A stretch of DNA of 64,000 nucleotides, from the NCBI RefSeq assembly GCF_030163795.1, contig NZ_JASJOF010000003.1, positions 233,501 through 297,500 on the forward strand, written 5' to 3'. The notes beneath the pieces were generated by a model. It had not been told where the DNA came from, searched no databases, and was given only the letters and a program-made list of their open reading frames with translations. This document shows positions 1 to 9,758 of the stretch, piece by piece (position 1 is the first letter of the stretch; each line of letters starts with the position of its first letter). Origin of the DNA: Roseicyclus marinus. Its GTDB lineage: Bacteria; Pseudomonadota; Alphaproteobacteria; Rhodobacterales; Rhodobacteraceae. Made by a program: the position numbers and the translations under genes.

Positions 1-744
1 AATGTCGGCGACGTGGCCAGCGCGCTCGATCGCATCGGCGCCGCCCTGTCGCAGGCGACCCATGGCGCCAGCGTGGTTCTGGCCCCGAAACGCGAGGCGC
101 CGATCAAGCACATCGATTTCGTCTCGCTTGCCGCCGACCGCGCCCTTGTCGTGCTGGTGTTTTCCGATGGCCATGTCGAAAACCGCCTGTTCCAACCGCC
201 CCCCGGCCATACACCCAGCGCGATGCGCGAAGCGGCGAATTACCTCAACGCCCATCTGGCCGACCGGACGCTTGGGTCGCTGCGCGCCGAAATGCAGCGC
301 GAGGTGGATCAACGCCGCGCCCAGATCGACGAGATTGCCAACCATCTGATCGAGGCCGGCCTCGCCGTCTGGGACAGCGACGGCAACGATCAGGGCCGCC
401 TGATCGTGCGCGGCCGCGCGAATCTCCTCTCCGATACCGCCGAGGCGGAAGAGCTTGAGCGCATCCGCCATCTCTTCGACGATCTCGAACGCAAACGTGA
501 CATCGCCGAATTCCTCGAACTGGCCGAAACCGGCGACGGGGTCCGCATTTTCATCGGTTCCGAGAACAAGCTTTTCTCACTTTCGGGTTCCGCTCTGGTG
601 GTCTCTCCCTATATGAACGCGGATCGGAAGATCGTGGGCGCGGTGGGGGTCATCGGCCCGACCCGTCTGAATTACGGGCGCATCGTCCCGATCGTGGATT
701 ACACGGCGCAACTGGTCGGCAAACTGATCGCCGACCGGGGATAA
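1..744 (+). CDS. hrcA: Heat-inducible transcription repressor HrcA (5'-truncated by window edge)
   Basis: The reading frame is open from base 1, so the N-terminal winged-helix DNA-binding part lies outside the window. What is visible (about 247 codons) is the C-terminal GAF-like sensing region. It ends in the typical HrcA segment with a GAVGVIGPTRLNYGRIVP motif about 25 residues before the stop. HrcA represses class I heat-shock genes through CIRCE operators and is kept folded by GroEL. The gene lies 29 nt upstream of grpE on the same strand, the standard hrcA-grpE order, so co-transcription is likely. Identification is firm; the start cannot be seen. Confidence 0.95.
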   Translation, partial: NVGDVASALDRIGAALSQATHGASVVLAPKREAPIKHIDFVSLAADRALVVLVFSDGHVENRLFQPPPGHTPSAMREAANYLNAHLADRTLGSLRAEMQREVDQRRAQIDEIANHLIEAGLAVWDSDGNDQGRLIVRGRANLLSDTAEAEELERIRHLFDDLERKRDIAEFLELAETGDGVRIFIGSENKLFSLSGSALVVSPYMNADRKIVGAVGVIGPTRLNYGRIVPIVDYTAQLVGKLIADRG

Positions 745-773
745 TCGCCGCAAGGAAGGGTGAAGAGGCACGT

Positions 774-1331
774 ATGTCCGACGCGAAACAAGATCATGTC
801 GCTGAACAGGAACACGCCGAAGAGGCCGCAACCGCCGAGGTCGATCTGACCGACGATGTCCCGGTGGATGAGCAAGACGCGCTGCGCGCGGAAGTCGCCG
901 AACTCAAGGACCGTCTCCTGCGCACGCTGGCCGAATCGGAAAACGTGCGCAAACGCGCCGAACGCGATCGGCGCGAGGCCGAGAAATTCGGCGGCTCCCG
1001 CATCGTGCGCGATCTTCTGCCGGTCTATGACAACCTGCGCCGCGCGCTGAACAGCTCCACCGATGCGGTGGGCGAGGCCGACAAGGCCCTGACCGAAGGC
1101 GTGGAACTGACGCTGCGTGAATTGCTCAAGGTGATGGACAAGCACGGCGTCACCCTGATCGCGCCCGAGGTCGGTGAAACCTTCGACCCCAACACCCACG
1201 AGGCGATGTTCGAAGCCCCCGTTCCCGGCACCAAGGCAGGCGATATCCTCCAAGTCATGACCGAAGGCTTCCTGCTGCACGACCGCCTGATCCGCCCCGC
1301 GCAGGTCGGCGTGTCCTCGAACCCCGGCTAG
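774..1331 (+). CDS. grpE: Nucleotide exchange factor GrpE
   Basis: 185 aa, the normal length for GrpE. Residues about 1-40 are acidic and probably disordered. They are followed by a long helical stretch ([19 protein letters not shown], then [18 protein letters not shown]) that forms the dimer coiled coil, and a C-terminal beta domain with the family segment [12 protein letters not shown]. GrpE releases ADP from DnaK in the DnaK-DnaJ-GrpE chaperone cycle; its partners are encoded 4 kb away on the opposite strand. The stop codon TAG shares the palindrome CTAG with the stop of the convergent mutS gene, so there is no intergenic space between them. Confidence 0.97.
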   Translation: MSDAKQDHVAEQEHAEEAATAEVDLTDDVPVDEQDALRAEVAELKDRLLRTLAESENVRKRAERDRREAEKFGGSRIVRDLLPVYDNLRRALNSSTDAVGEADKALTEGVELTLRELLKVMDKHGVTLIAPEVGETFDPNTHEAMFEAPVPGTKAGDILQVMTEGFLLHDRLIRPAQVGVSSNPG

Positions 1332-3964
1332 GATTTTTCTGCCAGATCCTTGAGATCATAAAGGATTTGCAGCGCTTCCCGCGCCGTCAATTCGTCGGGG
1401 TGTATCTCTTTCAGACGCGCCTCGACGGCCGATCCCTTCACCGCCTTCGGCGCGGGTGCGGGCATGGCGGCAAACAGCGGCAGATCGTCGATCACCGCCT
1501 TGCGGTCGCCGCCTTCCCGCTCACCCTTTTCCAGTGCTGTCAGCACCGTTTGCGCCCGCGCAATCACCCGGTCGGGCAGGCCGGCCAGCTTGGCGACTTG
1601 CACCCCATAAGACCGGTCGGCGGCACCTTCCCGCACCTCGTGCAGGAAAATCACCTCTCCCTCCCATTCGCGCACCGCAACCGTGGCATTGCGCAACCCC
1701 TCCAGCCGCGCGGCAAGATTGGTCATCTCGTGGTAATGCGTGGCGAACAGCGCTCGACAGCGGTTCACCTCGTGCAGATGTTCCAGCGTCGCCCAAGCGA
1801 TCGACAACCCGTCATAGGTGGCCGTGCCCCGCCCGATCTCGTCCAGGATCACCAGCGCGCGGTCATCCGCCTGGTTCAGGATTGTCGCCGTTTCCACCAT
1901 CTCGACCATGAAGGTCGACCGCCCCCGCGCCAGATCATCGGCCGCGCCGACCCGGCTGAACACCTGGCTTACCAACCCGATTTCGGCACGCTCTACAGGC
2001 ACGAAACTGCCCATTTGAGCCAGAATCGCGATCAAGGCGTTCTGCCGTAGATAGGTGGATTTCCCCGCCATATTGGGGCCCGTCAACAGCGTGACCGCAG
2101 CACCATCGCCAGCAGGGGACAGGCGGCAATCATTTGCGACAAAGGGCGCGCCGCTTTGCCCCAGCGCCGCCTCCACCACCGGGTGGCGCCCGCCGACGAT
2201 GTCGAAGGCGCGATCTTCCCGCATCTCGGGGCGGGCCCAGTTCCCCTCGACCGCCCGCCGGGCCAACGCCGCGCTCAGATCCAGCTCCGCCAGCGCGCGC
2301 GCCGTAAGCCCGATGGCATCTTGCGCCGCCAAAACGGCCTCGCGCAGCGACTGGAACAGCGCCCGCTCGATCTCCTGCACACGGTTCCCCGCGTTCAGGA
2401 TCTTGGTCTCCAGCTCCGACAGTTCCAGCGTGGTGAACCGCACCGCATTGGCCGTGGTCTGCCGATGGATGAACCGCTCGGACAAAGGGGGCGACAACAT
2501 CTTGCCCGCATGGGTCGCCGTCGTCTCGATGAAATAACCCAAGACGTTGTTGTGCTTGATCTTCAGCGACAAAACCCCCGTCGCCTCGATATACTCCGCC
2601 TGCATCGGCCCGATCACGCCGCGCCCTTGGTCGCGCAGGTGGCGCACCTCGTCCAGTTCGGCATCGTAGCCGTCGGTGATCGAGCTTCCATCGCGCAATT
2701 GCACCGGCGGCTCGGCCACCAGTGCCCGCTCCAGCAGATCGGCCAGCGCGGCATCCCTCGCCAGACCGTCGCGGGCGGTCGCCAAGATATCGGGCAGCTC
2801 GGCACCGTCCATCGCCCGATGCAACAGTGCAGCCCCCGCCAACCCGTCCCGGATCGCCGCCAGATCGCGTGGCCCGCCCCGGTCCAGTGCCAACCGCGAC
2901 AGCGCCCGATCCAGATCGGGGATACGCCGCAAATGCCCCTCGATTTCGTCTCTGATCAGCCTGTCAGACACGAAAAACGCGACCGCCTCATGCCGCGCCC
3001 GGATCACGCCCAGATCGGTTGATGGCCCCGATAGCCGCCGCTCCAACAACCGTGCGCCGCCCGCCGTCAGCGTCCGGTCGATGACCGACAGAACCGTATT
3101 TGCGCGACCGCCCGACAGCGCATGGGTCAATTCCAGGTTGCGCCGTGTCGCCGCGTCCAGTTGCAGGACCAGCCCCGCATTCTGGCGTCTGGGCGCGTGC
3201 AACAGCGGCAGGCTGCCCTTTTGCGTCAGGCTCAGGTAATCGATCAGGGCCGCCATCGCCGCGACCTCGGGCCGGCCAAAGGTTCCGAACCCGTCCAGCG
3301 AGGCGACACCGAACACCTCGCCGATCCGCCCTTCGGCCCGGCTGTCAAAACTGGTGGGGGCCAGCAGCGTCACCGCCGCGCCGATCTCCTCCATCGCAGA
3401 AACCCGTTCGGGCGGCATCCCGTCCGATACCAGCACCTCGCGCGGCATCAGACGGGCCAATTCCGGGCCCAGCCGCACGGGCGGGCAGGGCATCACCTGA
3501 AAATCCCCGGTCGAGATATCGCACCACGCCAGCGCGCCGTCGCCCCGGATCTCGGCATAGGCGGCCAGGTAATTGTGCCGCCGCGCCTCCAGCAGCGTAT
3601 CCTCGGTCAGCGTGCCCGGCGTGACCAGCCGCACCACCTCGCGCCGCACCACGGCCTTGGACCCGCGCTTCTTGGCCTCGGCAGGGTCCTCCATCTGCTC
3701 GCAGATGGCCACCCGGAACCCTTTGCGGATCAGCGTCAGTAGGTAACTCTCGGCGGAATGGGCCGGAACCCCGCACATCGGGATGTCCTCGCCCAGATGC
3801 TGGCCGCGCTTGGTCAGCGCGATATCGAGCGCAGCGGCGGCCGCCACCGCATCGTCAAAGAACATCTCGTAGAAATCGCCCATCCGGTAGAACAAAAGCG
3901 CATCGGCATGTTGCGCCTTGATCTCCAGATACTGCGCCATCATCGGCGTCACTTGGGCCGTCAT
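1328..3964 (-). CDS. mutS: DNA mismatch repair protein MutS
   Basis: 878 aa, full length for bacterial MutS. Domain order is as expected. An N-terminal mismatch-reading domain carries the Phe-x-Glu mismatch wedge region ([12 protein letters not shown]). The connector, lever and clamp domains follow, then the ATPase with Walker [15 protein letters not shown], Walker B region [17 protein letters not shown] and the ATHYHEM motif. I place the start at 3964 ([16 protein letters not shown]) because a GAGGGGG Shine-Dalgarno stretch lies just upstream; the frame stays open for 22 more codons without family similarity. It binds mismatches and recruits MutL. It is downstream of dnaK-dnaJ but separated from them by a terminator hairpin. 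Confidence 0.97.
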   Translation of the reverse strand: MTAQVTPMMAQYLEIKAQHADALLFYRMGDFYEMFFDDAVAAAAALDIALTKRGQHLGEDIPMCGVPAHSAESYLLTLIRKGFRVAICEQMEDPAEAKKRGSKAVVRREVVRLVTPGTLTEDTLLEARRHNYLAAYAEIRGDGALAWCDISTGDFQVMPCPPVRLGPELARLMPREVLVSDGMPPERVSAMEEIGAAVTLLAPTSFDSRAEGRIGEVFGVASLDGFGTFGRPEVAAMAALIDYLSLTQKGSLPLLHAPRRQNAGLVLQLDAATRRNLELTHALSGGRANTVLSVIDRTLTAGGARLLERRLSGPSTDLGVIRARHEAVAFFVSDRLIRDEIEGHLRRIPDLDRALSRLALDRGGPRDLAAIRDGLAGAALLHRAMDGAELPDILATARDGLARDAALADLLERALVAEPPVQLRDGSSITDGYDAELDEVRHLRDQGRGVIGPMQAEYIEATGVLSLKIKHNNVLGYFIETTATHAGKMLSPPLSERFIHRQTTANAVRFTTLELSELETKILNAGNRVQEIERALFQSLREAVLAAQDAIGLTARALAELDLSAALARRAVEGNWARPEMREDRAFDIVGGRHPVVEAALGQSGAPFVANDCRLSPAGDGAAVTLLTGPNMAGKSTYLRQNALIAILAQMGSFVPVERAEIGLVSQVFSRVGAADDLARGRSTFMVEMVETATILNQADDRALVILDEIGRGTATYDGLSIAWATLEHLHEVNRCRALFATHYHEMTNLAARLEGLRNATVAVREWEGEVIFLHEVREGAADRSYGVQVAKLAGLPDRVIARAQTVLTALEKGEREGGDRKAVIDDLPLFAAMPAPAPKAVKGSAVEARLKEIHPDELTAREALQILYDLKDLAEKS

Positions 3965-4031
3965 CCCGTTCCCCCTCGCAAGCGTGCAAAGCCTACGCAA
4001 GCCGCACCGGGGATTGAAGCGCAAACGCATG

Positions 4032-4061
4032 AAAAAAGGCCCCGAAAGAGCGGGGCCTTTT
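4032..4061 (-). terminator. Rho-independent terminator of dnaK-dnaJ
   Basis: Read on the minus strand, this is a perfect 11-bp stem (AAAAGGCCCCG paired with CGGGGCCTTTT) with a six-base loop, followed by six T residues. It starts about 20 nt after the dnaJ stop and lies before the mutS start at 3964. It should isolate the heat-shock operon from mutS. Confidence 0.88.
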
Positions 4062-4082
4062 GCAATTCCTTGGCTGGGTATC

Positions 4083-5243
4083 TTACCCGGTCATCCCATC
4101 CCAAAAGCTCTTCACCTTGTCGAAAAACCCGGTCGCATTGGGATTGTTCGACTTGGCGCTGATCTCTTCGAACTTCTTGAGCAGCTCTTTTTGCTCGGCC
4201 GTCAGGCTGACGGGCGTCTCGACAGCCAACTCGATATACATGTCGCCGATGCCCGGGCCACGCAGCTGGGGCATCCCCTTGCCGCGCAACCGCATCTGGC
4301 GCCCTGATTGCGAGCCTTCGGGCACTTTCACCCGGCTGCGCCCACCGTCGATCGTGGGCACTTCGATCTCGCCACCCAGCGCCGCGCGCGTCATGGACAC
4401 CGGCACCCGGCAGAACAGGTCGATCCCATCCCGCTGGAACAGCGCATGTTCAGAAACCTCGATGAAGATATACAGATCGCCCGACGGTCCGCCGCGCATC
4501 CCGGCCTCGCCCTCGCCCGACAGGCGGATGCGCGTTCCGGTCTCCACGCCTGCGGGAATGTTCACCGACAGGGCGCGGTCCTTTTGCTGGCGTCCCGCGC
4601 CGCCGCAGGTCCGGCAGGGGTTCTTGACGATCTGCCCCATGCCCGAACAGGTGGGGCAGGTCCGTTCCACGGTGAAAAAGCCCTGCTGCGCCCGAACCTT
4701 GCCCATGCCCGAACAGGTGGGGCAGGTGGTGGGCTCGGCTCCAGCCTCGGATCCGGTGCCGTTGCACGACCCGCAGGCGACCGAAGAGGGCACCGTGATC
4801 TGCTTGGTCAGACCCGCAAACGCCTCTTCCAGGCTGATCCGCAGGTTGTAGCGCAGGTCCGATCCCCGGCTTGCCCGATTGCGCCCGCCACCGCTGCGCT
4901 GGCCGCCCATGAAATCGCCAAAGAGATCTTCGAACACATCCGAAAAGGCGCTGGCGAAATCGCCCTGTCCGGGCCGCCCGCCATATCCACCCGACCGGCC
5001 GCCGCCCGCCATGCCCCCGTCAAAGGCCGCGTGGCCGAACCGGTCATAGGCGGCCTTCTTGTCGGCATCCTTCAGGACGTCATAGGCCTCGTTCACTTCC
5101 TTGAACTGGGCCTCGGCATCGGGTTTGTCGGCGTTGCGGTCGGGGTGAAGCTCTTTCGCCTTGGTGCGATAGGCTTTCTTGATCTCATCGGCGGACGCGC
5201 CTTTCGAGACCCCAAGCACCTCGTAGTAATCGCGCTTTGCCAT
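4083..5243 (-). CDS. dnaJ: Chaperone protein DnaJ
   Basis: 386 aa class I J-protein. The J domain (residues 1-70) has the HPDRN loop. A Gly/Phe-rich linker follows (about 75-125, with [16 protein letters not shown]). The zinc-binding domain has four CxxCxGxG-type repeats ([16 protein letters not shown] twice, CRTCGGAG), then the two substrate-binding beta domains. It stimulates DnaK ATPase and delivers substrates. It is 74 nt downstream of dnaK on the same strand. The two CPTCSGMG modules are encoded by an identical 26-bp direct repeat 66 bp apart. Confidence 0.97.
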   Translation of the reverse strand: MAKRDYYEVLGVSKGASADEIKKAYRTKAKELHPDRNADKPDAEAQFKEVNEAYDVLKDADKKAAYDRFGHAAFDGGMAGGGRSGGYGGRPGQGDFASAFSDVFEDLFGDFMGGQRSGGGRNRASRGSDLRYNLRISLEEAFAGLTKQITVPSSVACGSCNGTGSEAGAEPTTCPTCSGMGKVRAQQGFFTVERTCPTCSGMGQIVKNPCRTCGGAGRQQKDRALSVNIPAGVETGTRIRLSGEGEAGMRGGPSGDLYIFIEVSEHALFQRDGIDLFCRVPVSMTRAALGGEIEVPTIDGGRSRVKVPEGSQSGRQMRLRGKGMPQLRGPGIGDMYIELAVETPVSLTAEQKELLKKFEEISAKSNNPNATGFFDKVKSFWDGMTG

Positions 5244-5268
5244 CTTGTCCCTTCCCTGGAACGCGCGT

Positions 5269-5294
5269 GCCGGCCAAGGTCGCCCCCGGCCGGC
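5269..5294 (-). promoter_or_regulatory. GC-rich hairpin in the dnaK-dnaJ spacer
   Basis: A 7-bp perfect inverted repeat (GCCGGCC and GGCCGGC) with a 12-nt loop sits between the dnaK stop and dnaJ start. There is no T-tract, so it is probably an mRNA processing or stabilising stem, or a partial attenuator that lowers dnaJ relative to dnaK. The function is inferred only from position and structure. Confidence 0.4.
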
Positions 5295-5317
5295 CGCGAG
5301 AGGGTCACATCACGCGA

Positions 5318-7225
5318 TCACCCGCGCTTGCGGTCGTCGTCGAGGTCTTCGAAATCGGCATCGACGATGTCGTCGTCCACGGGCCGTGCCGCGTCCGGAT
5401 CATCATCCTCGCCGTCTTCGGCTTGCGCCTTGTAGATCGCCTCGCCCAGACGCATCGCCGCTTCGGTGACGTTCTGGATGCCGCTCTTGATCTTGCCGGC
5501 GTCTTCCGTCTCCAGCTGCTCCTTCAGCGCCTTGATGGCCAGTTCGATCGCCTCGATCGTGGACGGATCGACCTTGTCGCCATGCTCTTCCATCGACTTT
5601 TCGGTCGAATGGATCAGGCTTTCGGCCTGGTTGCGGGTTTCCACCAATTCGCGGCGCTTCTTGTCGGCGTCGGCGTTTTCCTCCGCCTCCTTGACCATGC
5701 GGTCGATATCCTCGTCCGACAAACCGCCCGAGGCCTGGATGGTGATCTTCTGCTCCTTGCCGGTGCCTTTGTCCTTGGCGCCGACCGACACGATGCCATT
5801 GGCGTCGATGTCGAAGGTCACTTCGATCTGCGGCACTCCGCGCGGCGCGGGCGGGATGTTTTCCAGATTGAACTGGCCCAGCATCTTGTTATCCGCAGCC
5901 ATCTCGCGCTCGCCCTGGAACACGCGGATCGTCACCGCGTTCTGGTTGTCCTCGGCGGTCGAGAAGATCTGTGCCTTCTTCGTCGGGATCGTGGTGTTGC
6001 GGTCGATCAGGCGGGTGAACACGCCGCCCAGCGTCTCGATGCCCAAGGACAGCGGCGTCACGTCCAGCAGAACCACGTCCTTCACGTCGCCCTGCAACAC
6101 GCCCGCCTGAATAGCGGCACCCATCGCCACGACCTCGTCGGGGTTCACACCCTTGTGCGGCTCTTTGCCGAAGAACTTGGTCACTTCCTCGATGACCTTC
6201 GGCATCCGGGTCATGCCGCCGACCAGAACAACCTCGTCGATGTCGCCCTTGGACAGGCCGGCATCCTTCAACGCGGCCGCGCAAGGCTTCATCGACTTGG
6301 TGATCAGATCGCCCACCAGGCTTTCCAGCTTGGCCCGCGTCAGCTTCATCACCAGGTGCAGCGGCTGACCGTTCGACCCCATCGAGATGAAGGGCTGGTT
6401 GATCTCGGTCTGGCTCGAGCTCGACAGCTCGATCTTGGCCTTTTCTGCCGCTTCCTTCAGGCGCTGCAGCGCCATCTTGTCCGAGGTCAGATCGACGCCG
6501 TTCTCTTTCTTGAACTCGTCGGCCAGATAATTGACGATCCGCATGTCGAAATCTTCACCACCCAGGAACGTGTCCCCGTTGGTCGATTTCACTTCGAACA
6601 GGCCGTCGTCGATTTCCAGAATGGTGATGTCGAAGGTACCGCCACCAAGGTCATAGACCGCGATGGTGCGCGTTTCCTTCTTGTCCAGCCCATAGGCCAG
6701 CGCCGCCGCCGTCGGTTCGTTGATGATCCGCAGCACCTCGAGGCCCGCAATCTTGCCGGCATCCTTGGTCGCTTGGCGCTGGGCGTCGTTGAAATAGGCG
6801 GGAACGGTGATGACGGCCTGCGTCACCTCTTCGCCCAGGTAGCTTTCGGCGGTTTCCTTCATCTTGGTCAGGATCTGCGCGGAAACCTGGCTCGGCGAAT
6901 ATTTCTCGCCGCGCACCTCGACCCAGGCGTCGCCATTGCCGCCATCGACGATCTTGTAGGGAACCAGCTTCTTGTCCTTCTCCACCTCGGCATCGCCAAG
7001 GCGGCGGCCGATCAGGCGCTTGACCGCGAAGATGGTGTTTTCGGGGTTGGTCACGGCCTGCCGCTTGGCGGCTTGGCCGACAAGACGCTCGTCTTCGGTA
7101 TAGCCTACGATCGAGGGCGTGGTGCGCGCCCCTTCGGAGTTCTCGATGACGCGCGGCTGGCTGCCATCCATGATGGCGACGCAGGAGTTGGTGGTGCCGA
7201 GGTCGATACCAATCACTTTGGCCAT
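5318..7225 (-). CDS. dnaK: Chaperone protein DnaK (Hsp70)
   Basis: 635 aa. It begins [17 protein letters not shown], the phosphate-1 motif of the Hsp70 ATPase. Phosphate-2 ([17 protein letters not shown]) and the adenosine motif ([13 protein letters not shown]) follow. The substrate-binding domain starts near residue 390, and the C-terminal lid ends in an acidic, low-complexity tail. The start at 7225 is set by the invariant N-terminus; the frame stays open upstream but that part has no family similarity. It heads a dnaK-dnaJ operon and is divergent from alkB. An RpoH-type promoter lies about 120-150 nt upstream. Confidence 0.98.
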   Translation of the reverse strand: MAKVIGIDLGTTNSCVAIMDGSQPRVIENSEGARTTPSIVGYTEDERLVGQAAKRQAVTNPENTIFAVKRLIGRRLGDAEVEKDKKLVPYKIVDGGNGDAWVEVRGEKYSPSQVSAQILTKMKETAESYLGEEVTQAVITVPAYFNDAQRQATKDAGKIAGLEVLRIINEPTAAALAYGLDKKETRTIAVYDLGGGTFDITILEIDDGLFEVKSTNGDTFLGGEDFDMRIVNYLADEFKKENGVDLTSDKMALQRLKEAAEKAKIELSSSSQTEINQPFISMGSNGQPLHLVMKLTRAKLESLVGDLITKSMKPCAAALKDAGLSKGDIDEVVLVGGMTRMPKVIEEVTKFFGKEPHKGVNPDEVVAMGAAIQAGVLQGDVKDVVLLDVTPLSLGIETLGGVFTRLIDRNTTIPTKKAQIFSTAEDNQNAVTIRVFQGEREMAADNKMLGQFNLENIPPAPRGVPQIEVTFDIDANGIVSVGAKDKGTGKEQKITIQASGGLSDEDIDRMVKEAEENADADKKRRELVETRNQAESLIHSTEKSMEEHGDKVDPSTIEAIELAIKALKEQLETEDAGKIKSGIQNVTEAAMRLGEAIYKAQAEDGEDDDPDAARPVDDDIVDADFEDLDDDRKRG

Positions 7226-7342
7226 GTCGGTCGGGTCCCTTTGCTTCAAGCGAACAGGCGGTGGCGGGTCCGTTATGGCCCCCGGTGCCGCCTTCGTGAT
7301 GGTGTTAGATATGGCCGGGATGCACGCCCGACCGGTTCGGAG

Positions 7343-7374
7343 GGTATATAGGGAGGTGGATTTGCCCCTGCAAG
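7343..7374 (-). promoter_or_regulatory. Putative heat-shock (sigma-32/RpoH) promoter of dnaK
   Basis: On the minus strand, CTTG (7374-7371) is followed after exactly 18 nt by CCTATAT (7352-7346). This matches the alphaproteobacterial RpoH pattern CTTG-N17/18-CYTATNT that I know from the literature. It predicts a transcript start near 7336 and a leader of about 110 nt. No CIRCE inverted repeat was seen here, consistent with RpoH rather than HrcA control of dnaK in this group. Confidence 0.65.
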
Positions 7375-7406
7375 CGTCGGGCGGGGCCGCAAAACAGGGG
7401 AAAACC

Positions 7407-8042
7407 ATGGAAACGACGGTGGATCTGAACGGGGTGACAATCTGGCCCGGCTGGCTTTCGCCTGACGATCAGGCCGAAATGGTGCAAGATATACGCGCCG
7501 TGGTCGCCGCAGCCCCCTTTTTCACCCCCGAAACGCCGCGCGGGCAAAAGATGTCGGTCCGCATGACGGCGGCTGGCGATTACGGCTGGATTTCGGATCG
7601 CCGTGGCTATCGCTATGCGCCAACGCATCCCTCGGGCCCGCCTTGGCCGCCGATCCCGGCCTCGGTCCTGCGGGTGTGGGATGCGCTGTCGGGCAGCGAC
7701 CGCCAACCCCAATGCTGCCTGGTGAACTGGTATGCCGATACCGCCCGCATGGGCCTGCATCAGGACCGGGACGAGGCCGACCTGACCCAACCCGTCCTCT
7801 CCATCTCGCTCGGCGATGACGCGCTCTTCCGCGTTGGCGGCATCGAACGCGGTGGGCCGACGCGGTCGATCTGGCTCCGCTCCGGCGATGTGGCGCTTTT
7901 GGCGGGGCCTGCGCGCCTTGCCTATCACGGCATCGACCGGGTGCTCCCCGGCTCCTCCACGCTGTTGCGCAACGGGGGCCGGATCAACCTCACGCTGCGC
8001 GTCGTGGATCAACGACCGGCGTTCCAGCTGTCCGAGGCGTGA
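7407..8042 (+). CDS. alkB: Alpha-ketoglutarate-dependent DNA dioxygenase AlkB
   Basis: 211 aa. Fe(II)/2-oxoglutarate dioxygenase that reverses N1-methyladenine and N3-methylcytosine lesions by oxidative demethylation. The iron ligands are visible as His118-x-Asp120 ([10 protein letters not shown]) and His174 (LAYHGIDR). The 2-oxoglutarate-binding arginines are Arg192 and Arg198 in GGRINLTLR. Spacing between these matches E. coli AlkB closely. The ATG at 7407 is preceded by CAGGGG; a longer open frame upstream overlaps the dnaK promoter and is ignored. The last 34 nt overlap the convergent permease gene. No ada gene is adjacent. Confidence 0.93.
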   Translation: METTVDLNGVTIWPGWLSPDDQAEMVQDIRAVVAAAPFFTPETPRGQKMSVRMTAAGDYGWISDRRGYRYAPTHPSGPPWPPIPASVLRVWDALSGSDRQPQCCLVNWYADTARMGLHQDRDEADLTQPVLSISLGDDALFRVGGIERGGPTRSIWLRSGDVALLAGPARLAYHGIDRVLPGSSTLLRNGGRINLTLRVVDQRPAFQLSEA

Positions 8043-8830
8043 CGGCGGGTAAAGGCTTCGCCCATGAACCCGATCACCATCAGAACCAGCGTCGCGTAGA
8101 GCGCATACTGCCAGTTGGAATGATGCGGGAAATAATTCACGAACACGAATCCCCGCGCTTGGTCGATGATGTGGAACAACGGGTTCCAGTCGAAAAAGCC
8201 GATGATCGCGGTGGGCATCATGTTCGCGACGAACATCTTGCCCGACGCGATCATGTTCGCCCGCACATAGACCTGTTGCAGGATCCCGGCCAGATCCGGC
8301 ACCCATGGCTTCAACCCCATGAACAACAGGCCGATCACACAGCCCGATCCCCAGGCCAATATGAACATCCCCAGCGCGCCGGGCCAGTTGTGGATCGTGA
8401 TCGGCGTGAACAGCGTGTGCAGGATCAGCAAGATCACCAACAGGCTGACCGTCTGCGTGTACAGCACGCTCAACGCCGATGACAGGATCGCCACCATCGT
8501 GTTCATCGGCGCATGTTGCATCAGGGCCGAGGTCGAATTCTCCGCCCCCGTGATCGCCTGCACCGCCTTGATGTGCGTGAGATAGGCAAAAATGCCGGTC
8601 AGCAGGTAGAGCATGAAATCGCCCCGCACCGCCGCGCCCCGCTGCCCCAAAACCGTGAACATCATGTAGAAGGCCGCGATGAACAGCATGGATTGCAGCA
8701 CGCTCATCAAGATCGCCATGATCGCGTAGCGATGCGTCTGCCGCACCTTTCGCGCGCCTGCGTGAAAGCTGTTTTCCAGCATTGCCATGGCAAGGCTGAA
8801 GGTCGATTGACTGCGGCGGCTCTCGAACAT
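8009..8830 (-). CDS. kpsM: Capsule/polysaccharide ABC-2 type export permease (KpsM family)
   Basis: 273 aa inner-membrane protein with about six hydrophobic segments (for example near residues 38-60, 72-90, 118-140, 152-172 and 245-262). It has the layout of ABC-2 permeases of the KpsM/Wzm family that export capsule or O-antigen glycan. It is divergent from the cysQ-kdsB genes, and Kdo synthesis fits a Kdo-linked capsule. No ATP-binding partner (KpsT) is next to it: downstream lies convergent alkB, which it overlaps by 34 nt, and upstream lies cysQ on the other strand. KpsM is therefore a best guess among polysaccharide permeases. Confidence 0.78.
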   Translation of the reverse strand: MFESRRSQSTFSLAMAMLENSFHAGARKVRQTHRYAIMAILMSVLQSMLFIAAFYMMFTVLGQRGAAVRGDFMLYLLTGIFAYLTHIKAVQAITGAENSTSALMQHAPMNTMVAILSSALSVLYTQTVSLLVILLILHTLFTPITIHNWPGALGMFILAWGSGCVIGLLFMGLKPWVPDLAGILQQVYVRANMIASGKMFVANMMPTAIIGFFDWNPLFHIIDQARGFVFVNYFPHHSNWQYALYATLVLMVIGFMGEAFTRRHASDSWNAGR

Positions 8831-8948
8831 GACGGCCTGTAACCTTGAACTACACCTGCGCCGGGCCGACCGTCGGCGCGGCCTGCTCTTGCCCCGGCGC
8901 GTTGGCGGGACGATAACGCGATAACCTTTGCCACATAAAAGAGGCCAA

Positions 8949-9758
8949 ATGGAGGCGAAACTGGATTATGATCGCATGATGCGGGTTTTCCGCAGCGCCG
9001 CCATCGAGGCTGGCACGCGGATCTTGCAGATCTACGAAGCCGATGATTTCGCCGTGAAGGCCAAATCCGACGACAGCCCCGTGACCGAGGCGGACGAAGC
9101 CGCCGATGCCCTGATCTCGGCCCGACTGCGCGCCGCCTTTCCCGATCTGGCCCTCGTGACCGAGGAACAGGCCGGCAGCCACGCCCAGACCGCTGACAGT
9201 TTCCTGATCGTCGACCCGCTCGACGGGACAAAGGAATTCATCCAGCGCCGCGGCGATTTCACGGTGAACATCGCATGGGTCGAAAACGGCGTGCCCCTGC
9301 GCGGCGTCGTCTATGCGCCCGCCAAGGGCCGCCTGTTCTACACCGATGCCGATGGCACCAGCGTCGAGGAAACCGGCCCCTTCGATCCCGAAACCTCCGG
9401 CCCCGTGACGCCAATCCGTGTCGGGTCGCCCGACAATGCCGCGCTTATGGTCGTCGCCTCCAAATCCCACCGCGATGCCGCGACCGACGCCTATATCGGG
9501 CAGTATGACGTGGCGGATCTCAAAAGCGCCGGGTCGTCGCTCAAGTTCTGCCTCGTCGCCACCGGCGAGGCCGACCTTTACCCCCGTCTCGGGCGCACGA
9601 TGGAATGGGACACGGCGGCCGGCGATGCCGTCTTGCGCGGTGCGGGCGGCCGGATGGTCCGGTTCGAAGATCATCAACCTTTCATTTACGGGAAGCCCGG
9701 TTTTGCTAACGGTTTCTTCATCGCTTACGCACCCGGGGTGGAGCTGAAACCGGCATGA
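8949..9758 (+). CDS. cysQ: 3'(2'),5'-bisphosphate nucleotidase CysQ
   Basis: 269 aa member of the inositol-monophosphatase superfamily. Metal-binding residues are visible as Glu72 (LVTEEQAG), Asp89 and Asp92 in the signature DPLDGTKEF, and the second signature WDTAAGDAVL (Asp221). CysQ converts 3'-phosphoadenosine 5'-phosphate, the by-product of PAPS-dependent sulfation, to AMP. The ATG at 8949 has an AGAGG ribosome site; an in-frame TTG at 8928 is less likely. Its stop overlaps the kdsB start by 4 nt. The position in a glycan locus with a sulfotransferase 7 kb downstream supports the PAP-phosphatase reading over inositol phosphatase. Confidence 0.88.
   Translation: MEAKLDYDRMMRVFRSAAIEAGTRILQIYEADDFAVKAKSDDSPVTEADEAADALISARLRAAFPDLALVTEEQAGSHAQTADSFLIVDPLDGTKEFIQRRGDFTVNIAWVENGVPLRGVVYAPAKGRLFYTDADGTSVEETGPFDPETSGPVTPIRVGSPDNAALMVVASKSHRDAATDAYIGQYDVADLKSAGSSLKFCLVATGEADLYPRLGRTMEWDTAAGDAVLRGAGGRMVRFEDHQPFIYGKPGFANGFFIAYAPGVELKPA

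Noticed and set aside
745-773. CIRCE operator between hrcA and grpE
   Set aside because: The 29-nt spacer holds a ribosome site only; no TTAGCACTC/GAGTGCTAA inverted repeat.
5237-7351. 704-codon open frame opposite dnaK
   Set aside because: It mirrors a certain dnaK gene, with Arg/His/Leu-rich composition and no recognisable protein features.
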